NCBI GenBank assembly: GCA_905182995.1
Contig: CAJJDP010000042.1
Span: 240,417 to 304,416 of the forward strand
Source: Paramecium octaurelia
Lineage: Eukaryota; Ciliophora; Oligohymenophorea; Peniculida; Parameciidae
Reading direction: 5' to 3'
Length of the DNA: 64,000 bases
Part shown: positions 1 to 13,843 of the stretch, in pieces
Layout of the letters: the number at the start of each line of letters is the position of its first letter
How positions within the stretch are numbered: position 1 is the stretch's first letter
Program-made: the position numbers and the translations under genes
Notes under the pieces: generated by a model
Told to the model about the DNA's origin: nothing
Database searches by the model: none
Seen by the model: the letters and a program-made list of their open reading frames with translations, nothing else

Positions 1-2531
1 AACTATTCCCATGTATGTATATGAATTCATCAATCTAATAAATCAAAAATCATAAAACAAATTAAAGCCATGTTTATTCACTGATTGATAACCTGAAAGT
101 ATGTAAAGAATGGAAGGATTTACTTAAATAAATGCTGCATCCCAATTAATTTAATAGAATTAACATAGCTTATGCTATAACAATAGTAAAATAGTGCATT
201 GCTAATGAAGAGAATTCTAGTGGTTCAATAGAATTGAAGGGAAGTAAGTAACAATTAAAACTTGATTCGAATTAAAGCAAATATGAATTTGAATTATAAT
301 TGAATTAGAAATAAAATGAATTCAATAAGATTCTTAGAGAAAAGGAATAAATAATTTAATAATTAGAACATAATCTAAAAAAGAAAGAAAATGAGGGTAA
401 TTAAAACCTAGAGGAAATTGAATCATTAACAACAAAATTTAATAAATTGGAGTTAGAAAAGAATAGATTGGAATAAGAAAAGAAAAAAAATGATGAATCA
501 TTTTAACAATAATGTTAACAGTATGCTCAACAATGTTAAAATCATCTAAATTATTAATTAAATTAGCAAGCCTCATAATTTAACTAATAAAAACAGATTT
601 ATGAAAATGATATAAAAAATCTAAAAATTAGAATTTAGAATTTGGAATTAGAAAACAGCTCATTATTAAAGAAGCTCAATTAAACTAAAGAGGAGGAGAA
701 TACAAAACATAAAGTAATAGATATTAGCAAAGAGATGATGTTTTTGGATAAACTAATTGGAGACTTAAATAATGAGATTTCAAACCTAGAAAAATCATTA
801 GAGAGCTTCAAAAGCATTTAATAATTACTATCAACCAATAATATATAGGTTAATTCTTAGATTTAAGAAATAGAATAGTTTATTACACAAAAAAAGAAGA
901 GTGTATAAAATTATGAAAAAATTAAATTAGAAATTTAAAACCAAGATCCAACTCAATAGAAGTTATAGACAGATATAATTAAAAATACTGTTGATATTAA
1001 TTAATCGCAAGATAAAGTACTCCCTCAATAGATACAAGGCACGCTTTAAATGACTTAAAGTATTAATTCTAACTGAAAATAGGCATGTAATCCTTAATAC
1101 AAACTCCAACCTTATTCAAACCGCAATTAAATTCGTAGATAATGGCACCTCCGTTTATAAATCCAATTTCTATTAGCTTCCCCAATAAAAGCACCAACAT
1201 AAAGAATTAAATACTTTGAATTTATGAATTAAATTAAAAAAAATTAGCATTTATTAACTTTCAATAGTTTGCTTACTTATTTAAATGAAAATTACTCATT
1301 TAAAACCAAACCCAGAGAGTTGGTGATTAGCAATAGAGATGAGAATAACAATCAAATAGAATTAATTAATGGATATACATATAGTGAAGAGGCAATTATA
1401 GATATCACCAGAAGATTAAATCTTGCTCTTCCTATTTTATGTGATCGGCAAATCAAAATGGTATAAAGAGAGATGAATATAATAATTCCGAATTGCTGTA
1501 AATTGGAGTTCAAAATTGACCAAGTAACAAAAGGGAATATAGCTAAACCCTTTAAAACCTTATATAGCGATAAATTAATACTTAATCCATTTTTTTGCGA
1601 TTTCCAGACTTATATAAGCATAGCAAATTATTCGCAATCATCGTATTAGGTTGAAAATAGTATTGATGTTGATGAATATTATGTAATTCTACTATTATGG
1701 AAATTGAGAGAATTAATAAATTAAAAATTTCAAAACTAGGGAAATTTTGAAATAATACTATTTCCTTTGATACATTCTTTCTAAATTTATAAAATTGAAA
1801 ATAATAAAGAATAATTATTCTCTGCTTCACTTACCAAAATTCAAAAATAATCCAACAAAATTATTGAAGCATTAAATGCAAAGACATTAAAAGAGCTGGA
1901 GATAAGTCCTTTTGAAATTTACTAATCTGATATCCCCATAAAGAATGGTCAATTAATAGATAAGAGAGTAAGGAAAAATTTGAGTATGAGATAAAAAATG
2001 AACAAAAATTTGGTAGATGAATTAGAAGGAAAGTATGGGATAAAAGATAAAAATTTGTTTCAAATCATTTACAAGAACCCTATTGAAATGTAAAGCACTT
2101 TATGTCTAACTGGTGATTACCAGGAGGATTTACAGCACAAAATTTTATTGAAACCAGATTGCAATCCAAAATGTGTTTGTGGAAGAGAAATCGACCCAGT
2201 GAGTTGGGATACCGTGAAAATAGAGTAGCGGTTAAAAGAGGCTCTTGATTAAATTCTTACAGTAATATAAATGGATAAAAATTTGGATTATACAGTATTT
2301 CTTAATCCACTATTCATAGAAACTGAAAAGGACAAATATGAAAATGAATGGATTAAGCTATATTTTAAGGATAAAAATAATGATAAAGTGAAATTGGGAG
2401 AGCTAATGATAACAGCGAGGATGTATAACACAGAATTAGATAAGACTACAAATATGGGAGATCAAGCGGACTTTTTTGGAGGAGTTGATGATGTTAAGGA
2501 GTATCCAGATTTTGAGATAGACAATGATTGA
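1..2531 (+). CDS. Coiled-coil protein of unknown function, 5' end outside window
   Basis: The reading frame enters from the left edge and ends at TGA 2529-2531. Roughly 280-970 is rich in Glu, Lys, Gln, Leu and Asn and reads as a long coiled coil. A Pro-rich linker follows near 1080-1200, then a globular part with Cys pairs (CVC) and an acidic end (DFEIDND). No domain is recognised. The frame is not continuous. An in-frame TGA occurs at 1074, while the next frame is open and protein-like from about 1000 to 1216. Near the left edge two frames are open, and a 28-nt intron at about 72-99 is possible. I could not place introns that join all parts, so the exon map is provisional. Confidence 0.6.
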
Positions 2532-2648
2532 TGTGAATTTTCTAAATATTTTATTATTAATTGATAGAAAAGTATTACATACATTGCTTTTGATACAACA
2601 AGACATGTTTATATAAAATCATTATTGTTATAATTAAATAATTAATTA

Positions 2649-3233
2649 ATGCTAAATAATATTGGATATCTAGCGTATATATCAACAATGGCAGTATTTT
2701 TGATAGCCACTCCATCTTCTTTCATTAAAAAGGGAGATTCTGAATAAGAATAATCAATAATCAATGTCTCTTTATCAGGATTACTCTAGACTGAATTAGT
2801 AAAGAATGATAATAATTGTTATTTAGGGATTGAGAATATGCGGGTTTTATCATCTGATTTTGTTGGCTGCATTTATCCTTAAGTAGGAGTAATTGAAATT
2901 CGTTTGTTTAAATGTCTATGCACTATTTTTAGTATCAACAATAGGAAGCTTGTTTTTCGATGGAGTTGGGTAAACACAATCGGAAAGACTTGAAAGGTAT
3001 GGTTTATAAATAAAATTAGATTTGGATATTAAGCAGGAATATTCAGTGTTATTGCCTATAATAATTGGCCATAAACAAAGTAGGAGAAGAAGGATTCAAA
3101 AGTGGAGGAAGAAAAAAGTGAGGCTTAAACAACATAGAAGGTTGAATAGACGAAAGAAAAGGAAAAGAGCAATGAGAATACTTAGAAAGATCAAAAATAA
3201 GGGAAGAAGAAGGGCAAAGCAAAGAATGAATGA
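2649..3233 (+). CDS. Small multi-pass membrane protein, unknown
   Basis: About 177 residues after removing two introns, 2799-2826 (28 nt) and 2997-3019 (23 nt). Both remove frame breaks, and the spliced length is a multiple of three. Hydrophobic stretches lie near residues 4-22, 55-70 and 77-95 and look like three membrane helices. The C-terminal 50 residues are almost entirely charged or Gln (repeated EEEK and KEKEK-type runs, ending KKKGKAKNE), which suggests a cytoplasmic tail. The spacing recalls small four-helix membrane families, but I cannot assign one. The upstream gene ends about 120 bp before. Confidence 0.6.
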
Positions 3234-3266
3234 CTCATATTACACATAAATGTCAATATAATTATT

Positions 3267-3880
3267 TCATTCAGAGTAATCATATTCTGCTTTATTATGC
3301 ATCACTAATTAATCTCCGACGAAGTAGAAACTATCAGATTTGGTTTCGAATGGATTGTCTATCATTTCTTGACGCTTTCAATAAGAATATATGATACCAT
3401 GGCTTCATCGATTTCTGGGATTGTGTAAATGTGTTCCCATGTGTTAGTTGAGTTGGGAATGCAGAATGGGAATTAGAATTCGTAGCATCTCAATAAGTGA
3501 TCTCTGAAATAGTGTCTTTCAATAATCGTAAAGTTTTTCACTGGATCCTTCCCAACAGAGAATGTGAGTTAAGCACCTACTGTTTTCAATTCAAAAAACT
3601 ATGGTCCAAACTGATATTTAATCCTTCTGGCCTCATCTTAATACTCAACTGGTAATTATTCTTGCGTTTTAACAACTTCATACCTATTGGCTATTCATCT
3701 GGATCTCTTTCCACCTCAAACAACACTTAACCGGAATCCATATCTCGAATTCTAAATTTCAAAAATTGGATGTTGTAAATATTTGCATTTACTGGACACA
3801 GAAAACTAAATTGAAATATCAATCTACTTAGCAGTAGGCCCTGTCAACGATTTCACATATGCAGGAGTCACTTATTACAT
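3267..3880 (-). CDS. UNC119: UNC119/PDE6-delta-like lipid-binding chaperone
   Basis: About 181 residues in four exons; introns 3806-3827 (22 nt), 3661-3683 (23 nt) and 3375-3397 (23 nt) all restore the frame. The sequence follows UNC119 along its length: LCPVNANIYNIQF, KFRIRDMDSG, then FELKTVGA, the block ERHYFRDHLLRCYEF, CIPNSTNTWEHIY and the end SDSFYFVGDQLVMHNKAEY. UNC119 proteins form a beta-sandwich that holds N-myristoyl groups and ferries acylated cargo to cilia, released by ARL3-GTP. That role is plausible in a ciliate but inferred. The start used is the first ATG in frame. PDE6D is the nearest alternative, but the ERHYFR and C-terminal blocks favour UNC119. Confidence 0.92.
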
Positions 3881-4192
3881 ATTTATTTTATATATTAATA
3901 ATAATATCTCTAATTGTCAATCATAGTATATAAATAGACATTCTAATTAAATTAATTAAAGCTATACCAAATTCTGTGTATCACAATTTATATAGACATA
4001 TTCCATCAAATCAATCTCTGCATTTAAGAATAATCACAATTAAGTATTTAATAAAATTTGGATTTCTACTATTAATTATAAATCAAAATAATGAGATTGA
4101 ATATCTTTGATCCCAATTGCGATAAATGATCTAGAAACCTATAGTTTACAAAGTCAATTATCTTATATTATTTTCATTTAAAATATCAAATA
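3881..4192. other. Intergenic, no gene seen
   Basis: About 310 bp of AT-rich sequence between the start of the UNC119 gene and the end of the 7TM receptor gene, both on the minus strand. It must hold the UNC119 promoter. I see no tRNA-like fold, repeat or convincing frame. Confidence 0.5.
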
Positions 4193-5098
4193 TCAAATTT
4201 TAGCTAATTCTTATTCAGCAGTATTTTCCTTAATGCGCTATACCAATTATCCATTTTCGAAAGACAACCTATCTGCCAATGCTGTGTAACTAAACCAAAA
4301 AGAATTCAAAAAGCCAATCAAACCACCCAAACCAAAATCAATTGTTTTCCATATAAGTGATGTGATACCAAACACATTCACGACGCTAGGCTAAAATTAT
4401 GAAAATGTCATTTTACAATTATCCAACAGACAGCCAAAATTCCTTAATAGATGTATATGGAATACAAAGACTAAGTGAAATTTTTATTAATTCTAATCGC
4501 CAGTATTATAACTATAAGGTTATATAAAAACATTATCCAAATAGGGATATTAAAGAATATCATTGTATATAGTTACACATTCCGGTTGTTGACATCAAAG
4601 AAACAATTTGTTTGAGACATTGGGTAGTATTAACCATATGCATCAATTATTATTGGTCTTTTTCACAAACAATACATACATTATAGATATTAATAATGGT
4701 ATTCCATAGCCTAATCCTGGATAATAAGACTGCATATACTGATTTGCCTCTCTATCTTTAATCGAATGATACAAACTATGAATTAGAATTGAAGTCCACA
4801 CAGTGCTTGACAAAATACTATAAACAGAGAAAAAGGATTAAGACTAACATAAAACAGGTTTCTCACTCATCTAAAATGTAGAGTTTCTCAAAAATAAATA
4901 TCCAAATGAATCGCCAAACAGTATGAGATCAAATATCAGATTGAACACAATGATCTGTAATATAATAGTAAATTGATCATTTCTTAATTCTCTAAAGCTT
5001 CCATAGATATATATTACAAATCCACAACTTATAATTGACAATAGACTTAGGATTATCGTGACTATAGGTAAGAATAAATCAATCATAATAATAAACAA
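4193..5098 (-). CDS. Seven-transmembrane receptor, cAMP-receptor/secretin-like class
   Basis: About 285 residues after removing introns 4658-4679 (22 nt) and 4391-4416 (26 nt). Hydrophobic segments are spaced as in a G-protein-coupled receptor: an N-terminal pair (LFLPIVTIILSLLSI, then QIIVFNLIFDLILFG), a third after two Cys, and four more later. Between helices 4 and 5 there is a loop with Cys (QTNCFFD). The last helix contains GFLNSFWFSYT, close to the QGFLN signature at the end of helix 7 in cAMP-receptor-like and secretin-type receptors. The start is MFIIMIDLFLP; the second Met four codons on is also possible. Ligand unknown. Confidence 0.7.
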
Positions 5099-5134
5099 TT
5101 TAATAAAAAAAAATTAAATTATTTAATTTAGAGG

Positions 5135-6706
5135 ATGGCTTAATAGAATTCAGACCATTTATATTTAGTGAACTCAGTTATTTCAGCTCCCACTAAGGAA
5201 TATTAAAGGAGGGAATTTACAATGTCCAAACTTCTGGGATAAGGAGGTGAAGGAGCTGTTTACGCAGCAAAACCAAGGAATTGTTAATATACTACAGACA
5301 TTGCCCTCAAACTTTAGTTGAACATGAAAGATTCAGAAAATTCTTTTATTGAGACAGTGATAGATTATTAAAAAAAATTTGATAATGATCCAAATAAGAC
5401 CTCAGGGATAATAGCTATTTACGAAAAATTTAAGTATCAAAATTATTATGCGTTGATTATGGAGCTTGGAGGATAAAACCTATTTGATTATATAACTACC
5501 AAGAAGAATTTGCCAATCAATGAGAGATTTAAAATTTGCCTTGATGTAAATATAATCCATTTTTGTAGCTTTTCAGGCCGATATATTTTCTTCACTCATA
5601 AAATTTATTTCATAGAGATATCAAACCAGAGAACTTCATAAAGGTTAGAGATCAATTTAAATTAATTGATTTTGGGCTAACAAAAGGTCTTGCTTAAGAT
5701 TTGAATCGAACTACGGGCATTGGAACTCTCTTTTACTCAGCTCCAGAACTTATTGAACAAAGGAACGATTACAATGAGAAAGTAGATATTTGGGCCTTGG
5801 GCTGTGTGTTTTATGAGATACTAACTGGTGGAACATATATTTAATGTATCAATCTTTTATTAGATGTTAGCTCAATCTGAAAATGGGATAAGACAGGAAA
5901 TCTTGCAATATAGAAATAAAAAAGACACATACTTTTAAAGAATTGATTAAATTAATATCCCTCAAGAATGTTAAACAGCTTTAAAGAAGATGTTGGAAAC
6001 ATACCCCAATCAGCGTTTAACTGTCCTAGAAGCCTTTGAAATTTTTTATAAATACAAAGATTATTCTCCACCTACTTAACAACAACAAATCCAAAAAACC
6101 CATGCTCTATAATCAAATTTCTAACCCCAATAAAAACTTCCGGGACCAACCTAGTTTTAAGGACAGAAATAATTGCCATAATCTCAACAAGGGACTATTG
6201 AATAATATTCTAAATAAATCATAAAAGTGATTGGTGAAACCATAACGCCTGCTTAAAATTAATAGTAGACGACTCCAGCATCAGAATAACCAACCAAATC
6301 TTAAAATAATAGAATTGATGTGGAATTTAAAAATGCTGCGTAAGAGATATGCAAAGTTGTAGAAACATTAATGAAGCAATTATAGACAGGGGAAAACAAA
6401 AATAAAGGAAAGGAAGACTTACAAAAAAAGTAGGACCAAAAATCAGAGGAAAAAGAAGCTGAAAATCAAAATATCTCCTATACAACATTACTGGAAGAGA
6501 ACTAGAGATATTAATAGAGAATATAAGAGTTGGAGCGATAATTGAATTAGCAAGAAATATAATAACAGAAGTTTTAAGAGATATAGAATTTGAGTTGTTA
6601 AGAAATAGAATTACAACGACAATGTAGTAACCAATCAGATGTTGAAAGAAATTACAGCCAACAGAACTTATAAGAATTTGGAATATAATAGACAGATCAA
6701 CAGTGA
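5135..6706 (+). CDS. Serine/threonine protein kinase with Q-rich tail
   Basis: About 507 residues; introns 5546-5568 (23 nt) and 5846-5870 (25 nt). The kinase domain fills about residues 20-300: glycine loop LGQGGEGAVY, Lys in ALKL, catalytic HRDIKPENF, metal-binding DFG (LIDFGLTK) and the APE motif (SAPEL), then DIWALGC. All catalytic residues are present, so it should be active. The tail is Gln-rich and then strongly coiled-coil, with runs of QQQE type encoded largely by TAA and TAG. It resembles the second kinase domain of the gene at 25602-28098 (shared GGEG glycine loop), so the two probably belong to one expanded ciliate kinase family. Substrate unknown. Confidence 0.88.
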
Positions 6707-6783
6707 TCGGTCCTGATATTTATCTTAAACATAAGTGTTATGTTTATTATATTTATAAAAATATAAATATATACATAAATTTA

Positions 6784-7569
6784 ATGGCTACCAAAAAGCA
6801 ACTTATAGATGAAATATGTATTAATAACATAGATTATTTCAGTCGAGATATGCGATTCTATTCTTGAGAAATCATATAAGAATTAATAAAGTTTGGAATT
6901 GTTAATTCAGAAATATCCGTTGAACGAAGGAATCTAATAATTTTAATTGGTTCCAGTGAGTTAATATGAGGATCAGAGTAGAAACCAATTAAAGTAATTG
7001 ACTATTGACTAGCTGTCTTATCTGTTGGAAGATGCTTAACATACTTTGGATTAAGTGATGTACGAGGAATTGTAAATTAATAAATTGGGATTGAGAGTCC
7101 CAAAAAAGTCTTTGGTGGTTCAGAATTATGAGCAATGGGATTTCCTGTTGTAATGGCCTAAATCTAACAATTTAGACAGCATAATAATAAATGTTTAAAG
7201 CATAACAAGTAATCTGTATATTTAATGATTAAATTGTTAGATAATATTTAAGCTTAGTTGTAAAGATCAAAAGAAAAGTGTGATTCGGATGATTTTCAGA
7301 AGAAATACCAAGAAGCCTTAGAAAGAATAGAATATTTGGAAATGTAATTGCAAAGCGGTACAAATAAAAATATCGGATAAAAAAACACTATTCAAGAACA
7401 TGTATTGATTCCAAGAAATCAAATAAACCGATCCAAATTACCAAAAAAAGACACAATTGAATTGATGGATGAACTAGAAAAGAAACTATTGGACCTAGAA
7501 GCCGAAAAAGAGAAAATGTCATCTTATAGCATGGATGCATTTTCTAAATTACTTTAAACAAAATAATGA
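6784..7569 (+). CDS. Uncharacterised protein with C-terminal coiled coil
   Basis: About 242 residues, with introns 6818-6842 (25 nt) and 7209-7240 (32 nt). The second is longer than usual for this window, but it is the only one I found that joins the frames. The N-terminal half looks globular and helical (KSLELL-type stretches and a VPKKSLVVQNYEQWDFLL block). The C-terminal third is charged and heptad-like (MDELEKKLLDLEAEKEK). No family recognised. It lies 78 bp downstream of the kinase on the same strand and converges on the acid phosphatase gene 19 bp away. Confidence 0.6.
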
Positions 7570-7588
7570 TCATTATTATAAAAATCAA

Positions 7589-8936
7589 TCACACTCCATA
7601 TCTATTATTTTATCTCACATACCTCTATTTTTTTTGATGGATGATTAAAACCATTGAAAAAGAACAAACACACAAACCCAATACTAAAACAAAGAATGTG
7701 ACAGCCCACCATGGAGTTTAATAGTCTACAGGGATCGAAGCTTCTTCAATTTTACATTCTTTTTTGTAATCCCTCCTAATCCCTTTGATAACACTTTTGA
7801 AATGAGTGTAAGAACAGGTTAATGATTGATCTTGACACACATTCACATATGTTCCATTATACATGACTTTAATATAAGGTCCAAGAGTGGAACTATTATA
7901 TAACTCATAAATGATGTTAGCAGTGTAATCAGGATAAGTAGTAATGCAAGTAGTATTAGATTCAACCTTTCCGAAATAACTCTGATTGTAGCATTCAACA
8001 TTTGTTAAATTCATTGCATACAACAAGGCATATATACTAGAGTCATGGGCAGAATAAGCATGATACTTTATTTTTGAGGTTCTATTAAGAACTCCATCAA
8101 AACCATCAAGAAGTGTTCTAAAAAATTCACTTGTAAGAAGAGCTGCTTGATAATAGTCTTAAGTGTAATATAAAAGGAATCCGAGTCCTGCAATTTTATC
8201 TAATTCTGCCATCAAATCTTGAGTTAATTAAACTGGATTTTCCCCTGCATTATATTCATTACTAATAAAGGTGTCTCTCCACTCATATAGTTCCACTATG
8301 TTCGTTAAATTTTAATTGAGTTCCTTATTAAATCTTTTAATCAACTCTTAGGAACGATTGTTAATGTCATAGTAAACATCTGTATGTAGATTATGTGCTC
8401 CACCATCCCATAAGGCAGGACAGTACATGTACATTACATAGTCTAATTCTTCTTGCAAACTGTGGATTGGAATAACCTAAATCTAATTCGGTAAAGCAAA
8501 ATCCTAAATTCCCTCTGGAGTTTTAACATCAGTCATAGGTGGTAAAAGTAAGTTATTTGCTACTTTTGGTACTATAGGACCTTTAGGGAACATGCCTTAT
8601 AGATTACTGTAAGCACTCATAATTGTTCTTATAGTTATATTAAGAGGTTTACCTATTTGTATTACTGCTCTCTATATAGACTTAATTTTCATTAAAAATC
8701 GGTTCCAGAAATCCTGTTTCTATGTACTTCTTTTTCAGCCATTAGCCTAAGACATAATGTTATCTCATTCCTACCGGAGTCAATTCAGACAAAGAGGATT
8801 TGGTTTTCTCATCACAACCCCAATTGCAGAAATAAGGTTTTCTAGCCCCGTGTCTCCACATGATGTGCACTGATAGCAATTCATCTCCCAAACACAAGTG
8901 TATTAGATAAGCTAAGAAGGTAACCTGTTTAAACAT
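7589..8936 (-). CDS. Histidine acid phosphatase, membrane-anchored
   Basis: About 440 residues with one 25-nt intron. A hydrophobic N-terminus (VTFLAYLIHLCLG) acts as signal peptide. The histidine phosphatase motif MWRHGARKP follows directly, with the nucleophilic His. Later blocks fit lysosomal/prostatic acid phosphatases: TNRTIMSAYSNL and the proton-donor motif SAHDSS. Many N-x-T/S sites suggest glycosylation. A single hydrophobic helix near the end (WWAVTFFVLVLGLCVC) and a short basic tail make it a type I membrane protein of lysosome, phagosome or surface. Substrate specificity cannot be read from sequence. Confidence 0.9.
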
Positions 8937-9000
8937 AAAATAAATTTTTAGTTAAATTACATCACAAGTAAATTTTATTATAAATAATATAAAATTTAAT

Positions 9001-12000
9001 TCATTATTAAATCCCCTCATCTTTTATGATAGATCTGAAGTTCCTATAAAACTAATCGTCAAATATTAATGTATATCTAGGGAATAGAAATATGGATTGC
9101 TTTATAGACTAAAATTGTGATTTGTGCTTCTGATTCATAATCATGATGTAAAGTATGATACAAAGGCTCTGGAACAATAGAAAAATGATGCAAGGAGTCT
9201 AAGTGAAATTCATTAGCTTTAAACACGAGATTAGTAGATTATCATAGAGTTCAGATATTATAGTTGACATAACATTACCAATAATGGTAGCACCTTCTAA
9301 TTCAAGTCTTGTGTTCGTAGGTAGGATCGTAAAGTTTTTGCTATCTAACTATTAAGTTTTCAGAGTCTATAGAATGTAAGGTAAGATTTGAGACAATCCC
9401 TAAAGTAAGTTACCGTTCATCGACTATTCACAAGTAGAATTAGACAACTCCTTAAATTAATCCGTTTGAAAATCACACAAATTTCCTGTGCTAATACTTT
9501 AATAAAAAGTGACTGAATTTTCATCAAACAAATAATTTATGGAACTTAAATCTATGTTTAATTTAGAAAACTCTTCCACTTTATTATAAGCCTAAAAAAA
9601 TACATCATATACTCCATCTATTTCTTGATCAGTCAAGAAAAAGTATCTTAGTTTCCTTCTATATAAAACTTCTCTTTGTGCATACAGAGTTGGAATATCA
9701 ACTCCAAGATCACTAATTCTCTGAAAAATGACAGCAGTTTAATCGTATTTCCCAAAATATCTCTTTATCAGGAAAAATATCACTATAAAGAAAGTCAAGA
9801 ACAACAGGTAATGTATCATAGCTATTGTAGTAGTTGTCCTTAAATTATTGTTAGTTATTTTGAATTTCTTTGCGTCTCTTTTTGAATTGTTTCTTTTTAC
9901 TTAATAGTTAGATTCATCCAATTCAACATCGATAGCATCAATGTCGAACTCAAACCTCCTCACTTTCTCTATTTCATTATTAATTATACTCAAATGTTTT
10001 TGAAGTCTCTTTTTTTCATCATCCAATATCTACTGATCCAAATCCATCAGATATTGAAATATTGAATTCATAATTTAATTATACTCTCTGTAACTATTTA
10101 TGATTATTATGCATAATAACAAACTGATTATTATAAATGGCAACAACACTGCTAACCATTTTTCTCTCTCCAAATTCGATCTCTACAATGTAGCATCCAA
10201 AACTATCTTATTCAGACCATCAAATGTATGCTTAATTGTTAAGTAGTTCTTGCTTGTAAAATAAAAAAATGGACTATCAAATGCAACACTACGAATAGTT
10301 AATCCAAGCTTAAAGTCATATTAATAATTCATCAAGATATTAGCTAATGACCTTAGTGTCACATTCTTGCTATAACCCACGTAAGAGTTATTCAAAAAGT
10401 AGATTGATATAAACTCGTTATCGGATAATTAATCAATCTCCCTTCTTTCTAGCACTCTGTACATACTATCTCTCAGATGGTTATACATCAATTCAAATGT
10501 GGAGAATGGGTATTTTGTCAATTAAGCATACAAGCTAGCATTTATATAACCTCCTCCTAATTACTCCCTGTAATTAACTTATGAGAATCTTGAAACATAA
10601 AACGATTCATAGGGTTCTACAACATCATATCTTATTGATAATGATTTGATATCCTCAACAAAATGCTCTAGGTTTTGTATCATCAATATTTACTATTAAA
10701 TATATAAGTTATAGCTTACTATTATCAATCCCAGTAATATCACAATTGTATACAAAAAAATGAATTTATTCATTTTTATAATTTTCTCAGATTGCTTCTT
10801 CGACCTCATTAAAATTGTAATTATCTCAAACTTTTTATAGTATTTCGATCTTCTAATTGCAGAAACAGATGAAGTAGATCCAATTTCAAGAAACTCATCT
10901 TCCTCTGCTATTTTATTGACCTATTTCTTCATATCGTCATCATGAGAATACTTTGAACTGGGCAACAATCGTTTTTGTGACAATGGTTCAACTATATTTT
11001 AACTCTTACCAAATTCCATCATTTGTAAAGTGCAAACCAAATTTGTATCAGTTTAATTTATTGTTTATCGATGGTTGTCTTATTAAATTATACAAATAGA
11101 ATTCTCAGGAATTAGATGATTTTCAACATCAAAATACGGAACCCTCTTCTCTTCAGAATTATTTATTTCACTGTTTACATTGAGAATCCTCTAAGTTGAT
11201 CCAGGGAATTAAGTCAATGACGACAAATATACTGGCGAATTGTCACCTTGAACCTTTTTTGATATCGCTCGGATATTATCTAATTCAACAAAATAACATT
11301 TGTATTGATTCTGAAATTTTCTCTCTATTTTAATATTACTATTAAAAGAACATGGGACCTTTTGATTATTATGATCCTTAACTAACTTAATTTCTTAATT
11401 GTAAAATTAATGTTGATGCGTTGCTACTAGCTGTTGAAAATTAGGGATTATTTTAGTTATACAACTTTGATGACCCTTAGATTCATTCATAGACAAGCTC
11501 TCCGAAATGTTAGAACTTATATTCAAGATCTCAAGATGCTTATCAACTACTAAATATGATCGATAGTCTTAGGATTCATAAAAAAATGTCAGAAAGGAGA
11601 ACTTGTCATAGTTTGTTTAGTTCATGCTTATCATTATTTGAATTGGCATCATTACCTTCTCTTATTATTTTAAAAATGATAGATTTTATTACTGGTAATA
11701 TTTATTTTGTCCATCATTTAAAAATCTTTCAATCAAACTACCATGCTTTTATGAGACATATTCAGGTAAGAAAACATTTAACTCTGTGTTCAAATGATAT
11801 TTTTATTCTGATTATATAACCTTCCATTATTACAATAAGTATATTGCTCTTGAAGATTTCTTAGTTATAATCACATCAAATTCAGAATTGAGTTCAGTAA
11901 TAAAATAGGCAGGATTAATTCCAAATATTTTATGATACATCTAACCTGATATTTGATTGAATTTATCATCCTCAAAAGCTTTGCCCTTGTTGATATTGAA

Positions 12001-13736
12001 GGAATCAATATAATCATTTAGAATATGCAACGAGAAGTATTTCAATATGTTTTGATTACTGCTAGCTAAATTTATATTACATATATACTTGGAAACTAAT
12101 TATATCGGTCTAATAAAACCTCTTTAAATTATTTAATTTAATTAATAAATTGCAATGCATAATTAACATTTCCGAAATAATTATTTTAGTGTTCAACAAA
12201 ATTAGAATAAAATTAAATTTTATTTTGAATTATTTTTTTTAAATTCACCATTATTTACGAATCCGAATTTTCATTCAAAACAAACGATTTTAAGGATTCG
12301 TTCAGCAATTTGTTATGTTAATTGGATAATACTATTTTTTCTGTCATCTAAATTAATACTTAATTTAACACTTCAGCTTTTATATATTCTAATAAAAATG
12401 TTGTAATTGTTGATAATGGATTTTAGTTTTTTTCATAATTAAAGGATTCTTTGGCCAAAAATCTAGTTATATGTTATTAAGCTTGTACATATTATTAATT
12501 TCTGAATAAAATCTAAGCATAATCAGTACAAATTAAATCTCTAGATATTTCAATTTTCCCATGGAGTTTCTCCTCAATTCTACTTTCAATAATCTTTATT
12601 AATGATGCATAATAATCCTTAGGTTCTTTTGTACAATGGCAAGTTTACTTTTTATCACAACTTTGATAATGACTATAGAAAAGCATATAAATTTATAGTT
12701 TAATAACAGTTTTTTCATGATTGCTTAAATCTAAATAGGAAAAGAGGTATTTTAATTCATGGACTCCATAAGTAGATATTTTATCAAACTTAAATTCATC
12801 GAGATATAGTAATATTTTAATCACGATTATACAAATCAATATCCAATAATTGTTATTGTTGGTTGATTGAGTCAGAAGAACATCAAAGGAAAGGACTAAT
12901 CCAATGGAAGCAAAAGCAATAATTGTGATCGAGTAGATCTTCTATGCATAAACTTTGACTCTAATCTATTCTGCAATAAGACACAATTATATTACGATGT
13001 TAATTACACATTAAATCATTTGTGAGAGAAATTGTGATTTTAAGTAAAAAAATATTATGATTTAAATTAATTTCAGAATTTTTATTACGTATGAGTATGT
13101 TGTCATATTTATATATAAATGAGATGTTGATTTAAATATTAAACCTCTTCTATAAACAAGCTCTCCCAATATCATAATTATGAGTGCTTAGAGCATAATG
13201 ACGATCGAAACTAAAAATTGTGCTAAATCAGATGAATTAATAAGGCAAATTTCAAATATTAGAGGAAAAAATGCCGTTGAGAAATAATAGATATAGAAGG
13301 AGAAGAGGACAGCTATATTTCGAGTCCAAAATGATAAAGTGCCCAATTAATATTGATTTTTGTAAGCAACAAAGCCAGCCATTAGGAATATTAAATTTTG
13401 AACTACTGTGAGTAGCCAAAATAGTGCTGATTTAATATTTGGATTATCAATATATAAATAGAGTCTTGTTAGCAGTGTAATTTTAGTGAGGCTATGTTTT
13501 AATTATTCATCTTAAGTATACTAGTAGTAAAATGAATAAGAAATAGATTAGGTGATCGTATAAATTATTATGAGCGATTAAAACAGTTAAGGCATTTTGT
13601 ATTCTAATGTTAAAAGGTGTGACAGCATAAAAATGACCTATTTCTCAAACAGCTTAAATTAAAAAGCCATAAAATTAAATGAATGATATATGGGAAAATA
13701 TTATTATTAAAATCTGGCAGTGCTGAAGAATATCAT
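9001..13736 (-). CDS. Giant TmcB-like multi-pass membrane protein with PAS-like region
   Basis: About 1,570 residues read almost without interruption; one 23-nt intron near 12080 joins two open frames. The N-terminal third has many hydrophobic helices (for example NLIFLMAGFVAY and AFASIGLVLSFD). A segment with paired Cys and His follows (HYQSCDKKQTCHC), which I associate with the TmcB/TmcC family of ciliates and Dictyostelium. Helical repeats and a PAS-like block (FITELNSEFDVI, then KVPCSFNSNIKI) come next. The C-terminal third begins with a membrane helix (FLYTIVILLGLIIVSYN), an extracellular-type domain and further helices. Function of the family is unknown; a sensory role is a guess. I followed only part of the middle codon by codon. 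Confidence 0.75.
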
Positions 13737-13843
13737 TTTAATAGTAAGAATTTTAGAGAAGGTAAAATTGAAATAACAAAATGGAAAAATAAAATAATAA
13801 TTTTGGGAATTATTTTATTGAATATTAATATTGGATAATGAAA

